From JANLUX01 sp031366005 (GTDB lineage Bacteria; Bacteroidota; Bacteroidia; AKYH767-A; OLB10), in contig JANLZB010000086.1 in NCBI GenBank assembly GCA_031366005.1, positions 1-35,241 of the forward strand: a stretch of 35,241 bases of DNA, written 5' to 3'. Within the stretch, counting starts at the first letter, position 1; the number at the start of each line of letters is the position of its first letter. Under the pieces are notes generated by a model. It saw only the letters and a list, made by a program, of their open reading frames with translations. It searched no databases and had not been told where the DNA came from. Both the position numbers and the translations under genes were made by a program. This document shows, piece by piece, positions 14,715 through 23,467 of the stretch.

Positions 14715-15440
14715 ATGAAAAAGAAAATTATAACATCGTTTGCAGCCGTTTGTATTTGTTATGCTGCTGTAGCACAACAACGGGCAGGGACAACTACTGT
14801 CGCTCCGCAAAACAATGAAACATTCCAACAATATTTCACCATTGGTCCGCGCGTTGGAATTAATATTTCAAATATAAGCGGAGTAGATAAAGCTGATTCG
14901 AAAGTCGGTTTGCTTGCTGGTGGATTTTTTGTTTATAGTTTCCAGGAACACTTTGGAATCAGTGCAGATTTGCTTTATTCCGCTGAAGGAGCAAAATTCG
15001 AAAACACAATATCTACAGGAAATTTAACTGTCAAAACCAAAAATGATATTGCACTTAATTATTTAAGAGTACCTCTTCAGGCTGCAGTATTTTTTGGTCA
15101 ATATGGTAATCGCTTAAGACCTAAAGTAACATTGGGTCCTTCAATTGGATTTCTGCTTGGCGCTAAAAACAAATTAGAAAGTGTTACTATTTATCCGGAC
15201 GGCAGTAACGTTTCTATTGATCATAAAACAGATTACAAGGAGAATATTAAAGGTGTGGATTTCGGTGCTGTAGTAGGTGCCGGATTAAATTACAGGTTGG
15301 TGGAAGCTGTATGGTGGAATTTTGATGTGAGATATTACATTGGAGCTTCAGATATAAATAATAAACCTGTGGTTCTCGGTAATGATGCCTTGAAAAATAA
15401 TGGTCTGTCTGTAAGTCTCGGTCTTGGTATCGGATTGTAA
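14715..15440 (+). CDS. Outer-membrane beta-barrel protein (PorT-like)
   Basis: The 241-residue protein has a signal peptide (KKKIITSFAAVCICYAAVAQQ). Alternating strands characteristic of the OMP_b-brl family follow: FTIGPRVGINISNISGV, VGLLAGGFFVYSFQEHFGISADLLYS, LNYLRVPLQAAVFFG and VTLGPSIGFLLGA. The C-terminus ends LSVSLGLGIGL. About eight strands are expected. It probably sits in the outer membrane; the substrate or partner is unknown. It lies 30 bp after the yqgE-like gene and is closed by a terminator. Confidence 0.88.
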   Translation: MKKKIITSFAAVCICYAAVAQQRAGTTTVAPQNNETFQQYFTIGPRVGINISNISGVDKADSKVGLLAGGFFVYSFQEHFGISADLLYSAEGAKFENTISTGNLTVKTKNDIALNYLRVPLQAAVFFGQYGNRLRPKVTLGPSIGFLLGAKNKLESVTIYPDGSNVSIDHKTDYKENIKGVDFGAVVGAGLNYRLVEAVWWNFDVRYYIGASDINNKPVVLGNDALKNNGLSVSLGLGIGL

Positions 15441-15470
15441 TTTAACATCAGGTTAGTTATTTTTTTTAAA

Positions 15471-15505
15471 GGCTGGTGTCTTACATCAGCCTTATCTGTT
15501 TTTTT
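15471..15505 (+). terminator. Intrinsic terminator after the beta-barrel gene
   Basis: GGCTGGTGT (15471-15479) pairs with ACATCAGCC (15483-15491) with one G-T pair, followed by TTATCTGTTTTTTT. Confidence 0.88.
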
Positions 15506-15525
15506 AAACAATAATTTTAATCATC

Positions 15526-15960
15526 ATGAAGACACGGGTATTTGCTATTATTCATGAGAAAGGAAAATTCCTTTTGATAAGAGAAAGTAATTTAAAATTT
15601 AAAAATCAGTGGTATCTTCCAGGTGGTGCGCTCGAAGAGCACGAAGACATCATCAGTGGTTTGATGCGGGAAGTAAAGGAAGAAGCAGGTTATGAAGCAG
15701 GTGTGAATGGAATATTCTTTATGAAATATGTTGACCGGCCTGTATCCAGAAAAGGGCTTTATATTTATTGTTCAGCAAGAACGCTAGCAGGCAACGTAAA
15801 AACCATTGCCGATGAAAACTCAATGGAAGCAGGCTGGTTCACACTGGCAGAAATTCCAAAGCTTGAAATGCGTGGAAACTTAGCTGAAATGTTGCAGATA
15901 TTTTCTGATGATATGCCGCTATTACCTACTCAACATGTGCAGTTAAATGTTTCGACTTAG
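15526..15960 (+). CDS. Nudix hydrolase
   Basis: This 144-residue enzyme should hydrolyse a nucleoside diphosphate linked to another group. The Nudix box is complete: G34, E40, R48, E49, E52, E53 and G55 in GGALEEHEDIISGLMREVKE followed by EAGY. The N-terminal strands (RVFAIIHEKGKFLLIRES) and WYLPGGA fit an MTH1/ADP-ribose pyrophosphatase-like fold. The substrate cannot be read from the sequence. It is a single gene, starting 20 bp after the preceding terminator. Confidence 0.93.
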   Translation: MKTRVFAIIHEKGKFLLIRESNLKFKNQWYLPGGALEEHEDIISGLMREVKEEAGYEAGVNGIFFMKYVDRPVSRKGLYIYCSARTLAGNVKTIADENSMEAGWFTLAEIPKLEMRGNLAEMLQIFSDDMPLLPTQHVQLNVST

Positions 15961-16027
15961 TTATATTAAAGTGAAAACCGCAATTCACACTTCAACTGAA
16001 TTTAAAAAAGTAAGAGCAGAAGATTAA

Positions 16028-17764
16028 ATGTCAACAGATGATAAACCGGTAAATATTCTCTCTGCTCTTGATAAAGAGAATTTAAATTTTAAATATTTTC
16101 CGGACTATGCAAAGTTTCTTTTAGAAAATCGTTTTGAAGACTTTGTGCGTGAGCAACTGAGCTTGTCGCGCGAATTAAAAATTCCCATGTTGCGCTTTTT
16201 TGAATCAATGAGTGAAGAAGCGCTTTTTGAATTTGCCAAACAAGGCGCACGTAATCTGCTCAATAGTTTTGTTTCCAATTCAGTACTCGACTATATAAAT
16301 TCATCATTAGATAATTGGATAAATAATCAGATTCCGCTTTTAGATCGTGATGAGATAAATATTGAAGATATAGTTCTGATAAGTTTTGTGAGAAGAAAAA
16401 TATTTCGCGATTTTGTTCCTGCTTACACCTCCGATGTAACCATGTATCTTCATATTATGGAAGAAGTGGATCGTTTTACTGTTGCTCTTGATGCACCTTC
16501 ATTTAAAACATTAAATAATATTCAAAATGCAAGAATCAACAGGATAAACGCTGCACTCACTCAAAGTGAATCTGATTATAAATTATTGAATATAGATTTA
16601 CAAGAGCGGGAAGATTATCTGCAGCAATTAATAAAAAATGCTCCCGATGCTATTATTGTTATTGACACCGACAGTAAAATTATTTTATGGAATCCTAAAA
16701 CCACAGCTATTTTCGGATGGACTGAAGAAGAAGTGATAGGAAAGCATTTGGCAGATATCATAATTCCTGTTCAATACCGTGATGCACATATAAAAGGAAT
16801 GCAACGCTTACTCTCAACAGGTGAAGAACGGGTGCTGAATAAATCCATTGAGATCACCGGCCTTATTAAACAAGGTATTGAAATTTATATTTCATTGACT
16901 ATTTCACGATCCATCCAGGCTGGAAAAACAGTTTTTATTGCCTTTATCAGAGACATCAGTAAAGAAAAAAAAACGCAGATAGAATTGGAAAGAAACCAGG
17001 ATGAGTTGGATAAGGTGAACCATTTTCTTAGTTTAAGAAATACAGAACTGCAGCGTGCCAATAAAGAGTTGGAATCGTTCAACTATATAGCCAGCCATGA
17101 CCTGCAGGAACCATTGCGCAAAATTCAAACCTATAGCAATAGGATTCTTGAAAAGGATTATGATAAGTTACCTAATTCAACCAAGGAATTTTTAAATAAG
17201 ATTTATTCCGCTTCGGAAAGAATGCAATTGCTCATTCAGGATTTTCTTGATTTCTCACAGGCTGCTACTACTGCGCCACCGCCTGAACCGACTGATATTA
17301 ATATCATATTGCAGGATGCAAAAACGGAATTAGCCAATGCCATTGAAGAGGAAAATGCGGTAATTGAATCATCTCCGCTTCCTGTTATACATGTTATTCC
17401 TTTTCAGTTTAAACAGTTAATGGTTAACTTAATTAGTAATGCTGTTAAATATCATCGTAAAGGAATTCCACCATACTTAAAAATTACTTATGATAGAATT
17501 ATTGGTAAGGATATTGATTCTAAAAGCGCAATCTCTGATATCAGGTATCATAGATTTACTTTTGCTGATAATGGTATTGGCTTTGAAAATGAATATGCAG
17601 ATAAAATTTTTGAAATATTTCAACGGCTTCATGGAAAGTTGGATTATTCAGGTACAGGTATAGGGCTTGCCATCTGCAAAAAAATTGCAGAGAATCACAA
17701 AGGTTTTATTAAAGCAAATGGTAGAGTAGGAGAGGGCGCTGTTTTTGAAGTTTACATTCCCTGA
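16028..17764 (+). CDS. PAS-domain sensor histidine kinase
   Basis: This 578-residue kinase has no membrane segment, so it should be cytoplasmic. The first 165 residues form an all-helical domain (FEDFVREQLSLSRELKIPMLRFFESMSEE) reminiscent of RsbR-type sensor N-termini. A PAS domain (about 195-310) has NAPDAIIVIDTDSKIILWNP and IFGWTEEEVIGK. The HisKA helix carries H357 in IASHDLQEPLRKIQT. The ATPase domain has LMVNLISNAVKY, FADNGIGFENEYADKIFEIFQRL and YSGTGIGLAICKKI. No regulator is adjacent. The catalytic core matches the CHASE3 kinase almost word for word, suggesting an old duplication or domain swap of input modules. Confidence 0.93.
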   Translation: MSTDDKPVNILSALDKENLNFKYFPDYAKFLLENRFEDFVREQLSLSRELKIPMLRFFESMSEEALFEFAKQGARNLLNSFVSNSVLDYINSSLDNWINNQIPLLDRDEINIEDIVLISFVRRKIFRDFVPAYTSDVTMYLHIMEEVDRFTVALDAPSFKTLNNIQNARINRINAALTQSESDYKLLNIDLQEREDYLQQLIKNAPDAIIVIDTDSKIILWNPKTTAIFGWTEEEVIGKHLADIIIPVQYRDAHIKGMQRLLSTGEERVLNKSIEITGLIKQGIEIYISLTISRSIQAGKTVFIAFIRDISKEKKTQIELERNQDELDKVNHFLSLRNTELQRANKELESFNYIASHDLQEPLRKIQTYSNRILEKDYDKLPNSTKEFLNKIYSASERMQLLIQDFLDFSQAATTAPPPEPTDINIILQDAKTELANAIEEENAVIESSPLPVIHVIPFQFKQLMVNLISNAVKYHRKGIPPYLKITYDRIIGKDIDSKSAISDIRYHRFTFADNGIGFENEYADKIFEIFQRLHGKLDYSGTGIGLAICKKIAENHKGFIKANGRVGEGAVFEVYIP

Positions 17765-18185
17765 TTTGTTTTTTTTGCACAATAACTGACTGCTAAGAAG
17801 TCTTTCATATCCCACACACTTTAAAAGTAATCTATTGCTTTACAAAGCGCAATAAACTTTCGGTGTATTTGCGGCAGTGCATTCCTCGTTGGTATTATTG
17901 CTTAGTATAGCTTATTGATTGAAAAATTATTAAAATCAGGAAATTGCTTATAGACCTGCTCAGAATATTTTTAATTAATGTTCATATTATTTGAATTACA
18001 GTATTACTTTTTAAGAAGACAACTTAACATTAATTGGATGACGTAAATCAGTTTAGATTGGGGAAAATTAAACCCCAACAACCTTATTCCACGCAAAGGC
18101 ATGGCTTTTAGCTATGTTAAACATATATAGGAAAAGTTAAAACCACGCACACAGATGCACATCTCCACAATTAAAACTAAAGAGT
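17765..18185 (+). other. 421-bp non-coding region / structured leader of the PKD-like T9SS gene
   Basis: No gene is seen. In the last 130 bp there are two local hairpins: GGGG (18060-18063) with CCCC (18073-18076), and CATGGCT (18100-18106) with AGCTATG (18110-18116; one G-T pair). The words CCACGCA occur at 18089 and again at about 18152. This looks like a folded 5' leader, but no known riboswitch class could be matched by eye. Confidence 0.5.
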
Positions 18186-19643
18186 ATGATTTCATTTTAC
18201 ACATTGCCCGCATTAAATAAATTGTCAAAGCTCATCAGCATATTGATAATTTTAATATTGAATAATACCCCATTATTTACCTTCGCTCAAGCATGCAGTG
18301 TTAATGCAATAAGTTTTATTGATCAGGAGTACGACTCTCCATGCGAAGGGGGTGGATTAACACTAACTCCCATACTCTACAGCGGTCACAGCGGAACAGT
18401 AGCGTGGTTTCGCAATGATGCACCAATGTCTGCCGCTGCTTATGTTTATCAAAACCAGCTTTATATTGTACCTTATTATAATACAGATAAAGGAATTTAT
18501 TACGTAATATATACAGAAAGTAGTACAGGCTGCAAGGATACCGCCTGGGTACAGACCAATACTTTAACGCCTGCAGTAGTTCCGCAAATAGAGTGGGTGC
18601 AGGATCTCTGTGGCGAAGTACAGGTGAAAGCAGTTAATGCTAACGATACTACCTCAGCAAATAACACTTACGTGTGGATGGATCAGGATGGGTATTACAG
18701 TATTTATGGACAATATCTTTCTACCAGTCATGCAACCGAAACAGTTAGCATCACCAACCGTGATGGCTGTTCCGCAAATACTACTGAGAACATTCCGCAG
18801 TCACAATTGAGCAGCCCCTCAAGGCCTTCCGCAATTTCAGGTGCTATATCAGGATTATGTGGATTAACAAATAAGATTTACACTGTTACCAATGCCTCAG
18901 GTCTTGGTTATAACTGGGCAGTTCCTGCAGGAGCTACCATAGCATCAGGACAGGGCACCTATCGCATTCATGTCGATTTTCCATCATCCTCATTTTCTGG
19001 TACTATAACAGTTACAGCTTCCAATAGTTGCGGTTCAAGTGCAGCTCGCAGTATATCTGTAAAAGGAGCACCTTCTACACCAGGTGTAATCAGCGGATCC
19101 GCTACAGTCTGTTCAGGCAGTACGGGAAATACCTATTCAATTGCTGATGTTATATCGGCAATCAACTACACCTGGACTGTACCGTCCGGCTCACACATTA
19201 CCGCAAATGGAATTACTTCTTCCAATAACGTGCTGACCACTACGGCAACTTCAATCACCGTGCAATTTGGAACAGTAACCACCTCCTCAGTTATTAAAGT
19301 AAGAGCCAATAATGATTGCAGTAACAGCAGCACTCGAAGCAAATCACTTACACCATGTTCACCCCGTCTCAGTGATAATGAACAAAATCAAAACACCTCT
19401 CTCTTAGCTTATCCAAACCCCGCCATTGAAAGTGTCAGGATACAATTTAATACAGCGTATGATCAAAACAGCCAGTGTGTAATTTATGATTTAACAGGTA
19501 AAGTTGCACTACTTAAAAATATTCATGCAGTAACGGGACAAAACGAATTTTCAGTCAATCTACAATCACTTGCAAAGGGAACATATTACATTCGGTTAAC
19601 CCTAATGGAAAAATCTGAACAATTACAAATAGTAAAATTTTGA
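18186..19643 (+). CDS. Secreted T9SS cargo protein with PKD-like domains
   Basis: The 485-residue protein has an N-terminal signal segment (LISILIILILNNTPLFTFAQA). An Ig-like module with paired Cys follows (about 36-120). Two PKD-like domains (about 210-295 and 295-395) are marked by TYTW/YNWAVPAGATI, ITVTASNSCGSS and YTWTVPSGSHI. The C-terminal sorting domain (about 400-485) has LLAYPNPAIESVRIQF, VIYDLTGKV and GTYYIRLTL. By family knowledge, the tail directs export through the type IX system and attachment or release at the cell surface. No catalytic domain is seen, so an adhesive or structural role is likely. Confidence 0.88.
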   Translation: MISFYTLPALNKLSKLISILIILILNNTPLFTFAQACSVNAISFIDQEYDSPCEGGGLTLTPILYSGHSGTVAWFRNDAPMSAAAYVYQNQLYIVPYYNTDKGIYYVIYTESSTGCKDTAWVQTNTLTPAVVPQIEWVQDLCGEVQVKAVNANDTTSANNTYVWMDQDGYYSIYGQYLSTSHATETVSITNRDGCSANTTENIPQSQLSSPSRPSAISGAISGLCGLTNKIYTVTNASGLGYNWAVPAGATIASGQGTYRIHVDFPSSSFSGTITVTASNSCGSSAARSISVKGAPSTPGVISGSATVCSGSTGNTYSIADVISAINYTWTVPSGSHITANGITSSNNVLTTTATSITVQFGTVTTSSVIKVRANNDCSNSSTRSKSLTPCSPRLSDNEQNQNTSLLAYPNPAIESVRIQFNTAYDQNSQCVIYDLTGKVALLKNIHAVTGQNEFSVNLQSLAKGTYYIRLTLMEKSEQLQIVKF

Positions 19644-20159
19644 ATACTTACTGATAAGAGGAATTCCAAATTGAAAACATAATTTTTATTGGCTTTCCTG
19701 TTTGTATTCTATAACATTGTTATTTCATATATAGGAGCGTTTGATCCAAACACTTTTAATTATTTACTTACTTCCGAAAGCGAAAACATATTAGCTCCGC
19801 CTCTCAGTTCTCAACTCAATTATTAACAAAAAAGAAACTGCGAACAATATATTCGCGCCTATCTATCTTAATTATGATTTTTCAGAAATCACAAAGGTCA
19901 TTCAGCGAAGTTCCATGCTGCCTCCACATCATGCACATTCTTGAAATCACCTTTCAGGGCTTTCAGTGCGTATTTTCTCACGATCGCCAGTAAAAAGGCT
20001 GTCCCTATCAGGAGACAATCTTTTTTTTGGAGCAGGGGAGAATCAAAAAAATATTTTTCAATCCTTACCAATCCGTAATTCTTTTTTAAGCGTAGGTTTT
20101 TTAAATTTTCAGTATAATTTTCAATTAATCAAATTAAACTACAATTAAACTTTAAGATC
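19644..20159. other. 516-bp intergenic region with a possible decayed gene
   Basis: No convincing intact gene is seen. On the - strand an open frame of 76 codons (about 20126 down to 19896) lacks any ATG. It reads like the C-terminus of a protein with one membrane segment (CLLIGTAFLLAIVRKYALKA) and ends EAAWNFAE. It may be a remnant. On the + strand a small hairpin (TGTCCCT 20000-20006 with AGG and GACA to 20017) runs into TCTTTTTTTT, a possible terminator. The last 60 bp are very AT-rich, as expected for the leader of the DUF4331 gene. Confidence 0.4.
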
Positions 20160-22232
20160 ATGCAAAAAAAAATCACAAAAAAAACAATCGGGATGTTCCT
20201 TGGTGTGCTGGTAATAATTGCAGCAGCAGTTATTACTTCTAACTCTTACATCACTGCGTCCAGCCACAGGGAGGCTCCGCTAATCGCCAATGATCCATTG
20301 GCTGACAACACAGATCTCTATGTATTCAGAAGTCCGAATGCGCAAAACACGGTAACCATTATTGCCAATTATGTTCCTGCAGAATTACCACAGGGTGGCC
20401 CCAATTATTATTCATTTGGTGAGGATGTGCGTTATGAAATTCACGTAAAGAATAATGCATCCACTACGGGTGATGATATTGTTTACCGTTTTGAATTTAC
20501 ACAGGTAAACCAGGATCCTACTACTTTTTTTAATATCCGGTTAGGCCAGCAAAATTTAAAAACCACCTATACCTGTTCACGCAGTATGAATGGCGGTTCA
20601 TTTATGCCTATTGTAACTAATGGCGTTGTTCCTCCCACTAATATTGGCCCACGTTCTATCACTGGTCCTGTGGGTTTAAATGCTGCCAGTTACAGGGATG
20701 TTAGTGATAATGCAATAGCTACAGCTACCACAGGAGAAACTATTTTCTGCGGACCGATGGATGATCCTTTCTTTGTTGATTTAGGAGGAATATTTGATCT
20801 GGGAGGAGTTCGGCCTAAGGGTGCCCGCGATGGGTTAGCATGCAAAAACATTCATGCAATTTGTATTAAAGCTCCTATCTCTGTTTTACAGAAAGATGGA
20901 AAAGAGGCGAAAGAAGCTGTCAATATTCTTGATCCTGACTTCGTAATTGGCGTGTACGCTACTGCAAGTCGCCAGATGACAACAGTACGCAGCACAACTG
21001 GTGGCAAGCCTGTAAACAGCGGTGACTGGATTCAGATCTCCCGAATAGGAATGCCTTTGACTAACGAAGTGGTGATGCCAATTGGTCAAAAAGATTACTG
21101 GAATTCGTTAACACCTTATAATGAAGATCCTGCATTAGATCAGTATTTCACTAATCCGGAGCTTGCTCTTTACATGGACGACAGCCAGTTTGGTGGTGCA
21201 GTGCCAGGTCTGTCAAAACTCCGCATTCAGCGCAATTCACTAGGATCCTTTGACTTCGGCAATGGACATGGCGGACTTTATCCATTGAAAGGAACTTCTG
21301 CAGTTACCGGAACAGCATTGGATGATGCCATTTTTGGAACGTATTTATTGCGTCCCAATCAGCCGCGTTCAGTTGATTTGTTACCAATATTTATGACAGG
21401 TGTACCGAATCTTCGTCCTTATCAGTTAGCAACCGGAAAAGGCGGAAATCCCCTGGCAGCCGGAAAACCATTTATTAATAATTTCCTGCCAACCTTTGGT
21501 GATATGCTTCGCCTTAACATGGCAGTACCAAGCACACCACGCTATGATCCAAATTTCAGTTCAATGGGCTTAATTAAAGCTGCAGTGCTTGGTCTCACTG
21601 ATCCTGCTTACAACACATCTGCGGCATTACAGTTTATTCCAAACATGGATGGATTTCCAAACGGACGCAGGCTCGAAGATGATGTTACCCGTATAGAACT
21701 ACAGGCGGTAAGTGGAGTTGTATTAGCTGCAATTGGTTTATGGTATGATGATTACACCCCTGGAGGAAGCCCGGTTACACAAGACCTTAAAGATGTATTA
21801 ACATTTACAACAGGTGTTGAGAAAAACGATCGTCCTTTCCGTAATGTATTTCCTTACCTGGCATTGCCGAAAAATGGTACCAGTGATTGTGGAGGAACAC
21901 TTGCATTCAACAGCAGCTCGTTATATCCAGGTGGAGATGCAACAATGAAATTAGGAGCTCCTGAATTATTAATGAGTCAGAATTATCCAAATCCTGCTAA
22001 AACTCAAACTACTTTTAAATATAGGGTTACTACGGATAATACCACACTCTCGTTAAAAATTTATGATCAGACAGGTAATGTAATTGAAACCCCGGTTAAG
22101 AATAAAACCTACGCTGCTGGTACTTACGAATTAAATTATAATGTTAAACAGCTTAAGAGCGGTAGCTATTATGCCATCTTAGAAAACAATGGAGAAACAG
22201 TTCAATCCATTCGATTTACGGTGATTGATTAA
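20160..22232 (+). CDS. DUF4331 protein with T9SS sorting domain
   Basis: This is a 690-residue secreted protein. A signal/anchor segment (about 8-30, IGMFLGVLVIIAAAVITSNSY) is followed by the DUF4331 hallmark ASSHREAPLIANDPLADNTDLYVFRSPN. The domain fills the protein to about residue 590, with further family blocks such as RYEIHVKN, RPKGARDGLACKN and GNGHGGLYPL. The last 85 residues form a T9SS sorting domain (SQNYPNPAKTQTTFKY, LKIYDQTGNVIE, GSYYAILENN). The function of DUF4331 is unknown. It is a single-gene unit closed by a strong terminator. Confidence 0.93.
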   Translation: MQKKITKKTIGMFLGVLVIIAAAVITSNSYITASSHREAPLIANDPLADNTDLYVFRSPNAQNTVTIIANYVPAELPQGGPNYYSFGEDVRYEIHVKNNASTTGDDIVYRFEFTQVNQDPTTFFNIRLGQQNLKTTYTCSRSMNGGSFMPIVTNGVVPPTNIGPRSITGPVGLNAASYRDVSDNAIATATTGETIFCGPMDDPFFVDLGGIFDLGGVRPKGARDGLACKNIHAICIKAPISVLQKDGKEAKEAVNILDPDFVIGVYATASRQMTTVRSTTGGKPVNSGDWIQISRIGMPLTNEVVMPIGQKDYWNSLTPYNEDPALDQYFTNPELALYMDDSQFGGAVPGLSKLRIQRNSLGSFDFGNGHGGLYPLKGTSAVTGTALDDAIFGTYLLRPNQPRSVDLLPIFMTGVPNLRPYQLATGKGGNPLAAGKPFINNFLPTFGDMLRLNMAVPSTPRYDPNFSSMGLIKAAVLGLTDPAYNTSAALQFIPNMDGFPNGRRLEDDVTRIELQAVSGVVLAAIGLWYDDYTPGGSPVTQDLKDVLTFTTGVEKNDRPFRNVFPYLALPKNGTSDCGGTLAFNSSSLYPGGDATMKLGAPELLMSQNYPNPAKTQTTFKYRVTTDNTTLSLKIYDQTGNVIETPVKNKTYAAGTYELNYNVKQLKSGSYYAILENNGETVQSIRFTVID

Positions 22233-22254
22233 TGATATTGTTATAGTTGGATTT

Positions 22255-22290
22255 GAAAAGCCCTGCATTTATCTGCAGGGCTTTTCTTTT
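22255..22290. terminator. Strong bidirectional terminator
   Basis: GAAAAGCCCTGCA (22255-22267) pairs perfectly with TGCAGGGCTTTTC (22274-22286) over a six-base loop, followed by TTTTG. It ends the DUF4331 gene and may also stop transcripts from the - strand moxR operon. Confidence 0.93.
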
Positions 22291-22360
22291 GAAAATCAAG
22301 AGTAATAAGTCTTTCAGTTAGATTACACCAAAACTGTCAACCGTCAACTTTAAACTGGCC

Positions 22361-23332
22361 TCACACCAGCAACTTCTGAATAATATCTTCTATCGAAACT
22401 CCTTCTGCTTCTGCTTTGTAATTTTTCACAATGCGATGGCGTAAAATAGCAGGAGCTACTGCTTTCACATCTTCGATGTCAGGAGAATATTTCCCTCTTA
22501 AAACAGCCTGACACTTTGCACCAACAACTAAATACTGAGAAGCTCGCGGACCAGCTCCCCAGCTTATGTAATCATTGGTCATTGAGTGTGCTTCTTTGGT
22601 ATTAGGTCTTGTTCTGGATGAGAGCATCACAGCATATTGCAATACATTATCAGGCACCGGAATTCTTCTTATTAAGTTTTGAAAAAAACTAATGTCTTCT
22701 CCGCTGATCACCACCCGTAATTCTGGATTGTAGTTGCTGGTAGTATTTTTTACCACCAATATCTCTTCATCAAACTTTGGATAATCTAACAAAACATTAA
22801 ACATAAAACGATCCAGTTGCGCTTCAGGCAAAGGATAAGTTCCCTCCTGTTCAATGGGGTTTTGTGTGGCAAGCACGAAGAAGGGGTTTCCGAGTTCGTA
22901 ACGCTTGCCTGCAGTAGTAACAGCACGTTCCTGCATCGCTTCCAACAATGCTGATTGTGTTTTTGGTGGCGTACGATTTATCTCATCAGCAAGAATGATA
23001 TTGGCAAACAAAGGGCCTTTGATAAATTTAAAGTGACGTGACTCATCCAGTATTTCTGTTCCGATAATATCAGATGGCATCAGGTCAGGTGTAAACTGAA
23101 TACGGTTATAGCTTAATCCCAATACACGTGCAATAGTATTTACAAGTAATGTTTTTGCAAGCCCAGGAACTCCCACAAGCAAACAATGCCCATTACTGAA
23201 AATAGAAATCAACACATCTTTTACTACCTCATCCTGACCGATAATTACCTTTCCTATTTCATTGCGGAGCTCTGTATAAATAGTACGTAATGCATCCACT
23301 GCTTCCACATCTGATGAAAATGTTTTACTCAT
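22361..23332 (-). CDS. moxR: MoxR-family AAA+ ATPase
   Basis: This is a chaperone-like AAA+ ATPase that, in this family, works with von Willebrand-type partner proteins to mature or insert other complexes. The 323 residues show Walker A GVPGLAKT at 54-61 and Walker B ILADEINRTPPK with D116 and E117. The sensor 1 stretch is FFVLATQNPIEQEGTYPLPEAQLDRF, followed by the MoxR lid motif GAGPRASQYLVVGAK. The usual downstream DUF58/VWA genes are not present; the next gene is convergent. It lies 135 bp after the SurA-like gene on the same strand and may share its transcript. Confidence 0.95.
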   Translation of the reverse strand: MSKTFSSDVEAVDALRTIYTELRNEIGKVIIGQDEVVKDVLISIFSNGHCLLVGVPGLAKTLLVNTIARVLGLSYNRIQFTPDLMPSDIIGTEILDESRHFKFIKGPLFANIILADEINRTPPKTQSALLEAMQERAVTTAGKRYELGNPFFVLATQNPIEQEGTYPLPEAQLDRFMFNVLLDYPKFDEEILVVKNTTSNYNPELRVVISGEDISFFQNLIRRIPVPDNVLQYAVMLSSRTRPNTKEAHSMTNDYISWGAGPRASQYLVVGAKCQAVLRGKYSPDIEDVKAVAPAILRHRIVKNYKAEAEGVSIEDIIQKLLV

Positions 23333-23467
23333 GTATTAAAAGTTTAAAGTTTATAATTTAAAATATTTACTGCCTCTTTTAATTTCCTATTCCTTATTGT
23401 TAATTTGCTATTTGCTTATTTACATTTTGCCAATTGCCCTTTGCAAATTGCTCTTTGCCAATTTCCT
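23333..23467. repeat. Short degenerate tandem repeat between surA-like and moxR genes
   Basis: Between about 23399 and 23467 a roughly 14-bp unit built from TTTGCCAATTGC recurs with changes (TTTGCAAATTGC, TTTGCCAATTTC), preceded by looser TTTGC words. No gene is present. Confidence 0.55.

Noticed and set aside
18060..18160. Possible c-di-GMP (GEMM) riboswitch, suggested by CACGCA and ACGCAAAG words
   Set aside because: The conserved tetraloop, receptor and paired stems of the class cannot be laid out on the sequence; only kept as an unnamed structured leader.
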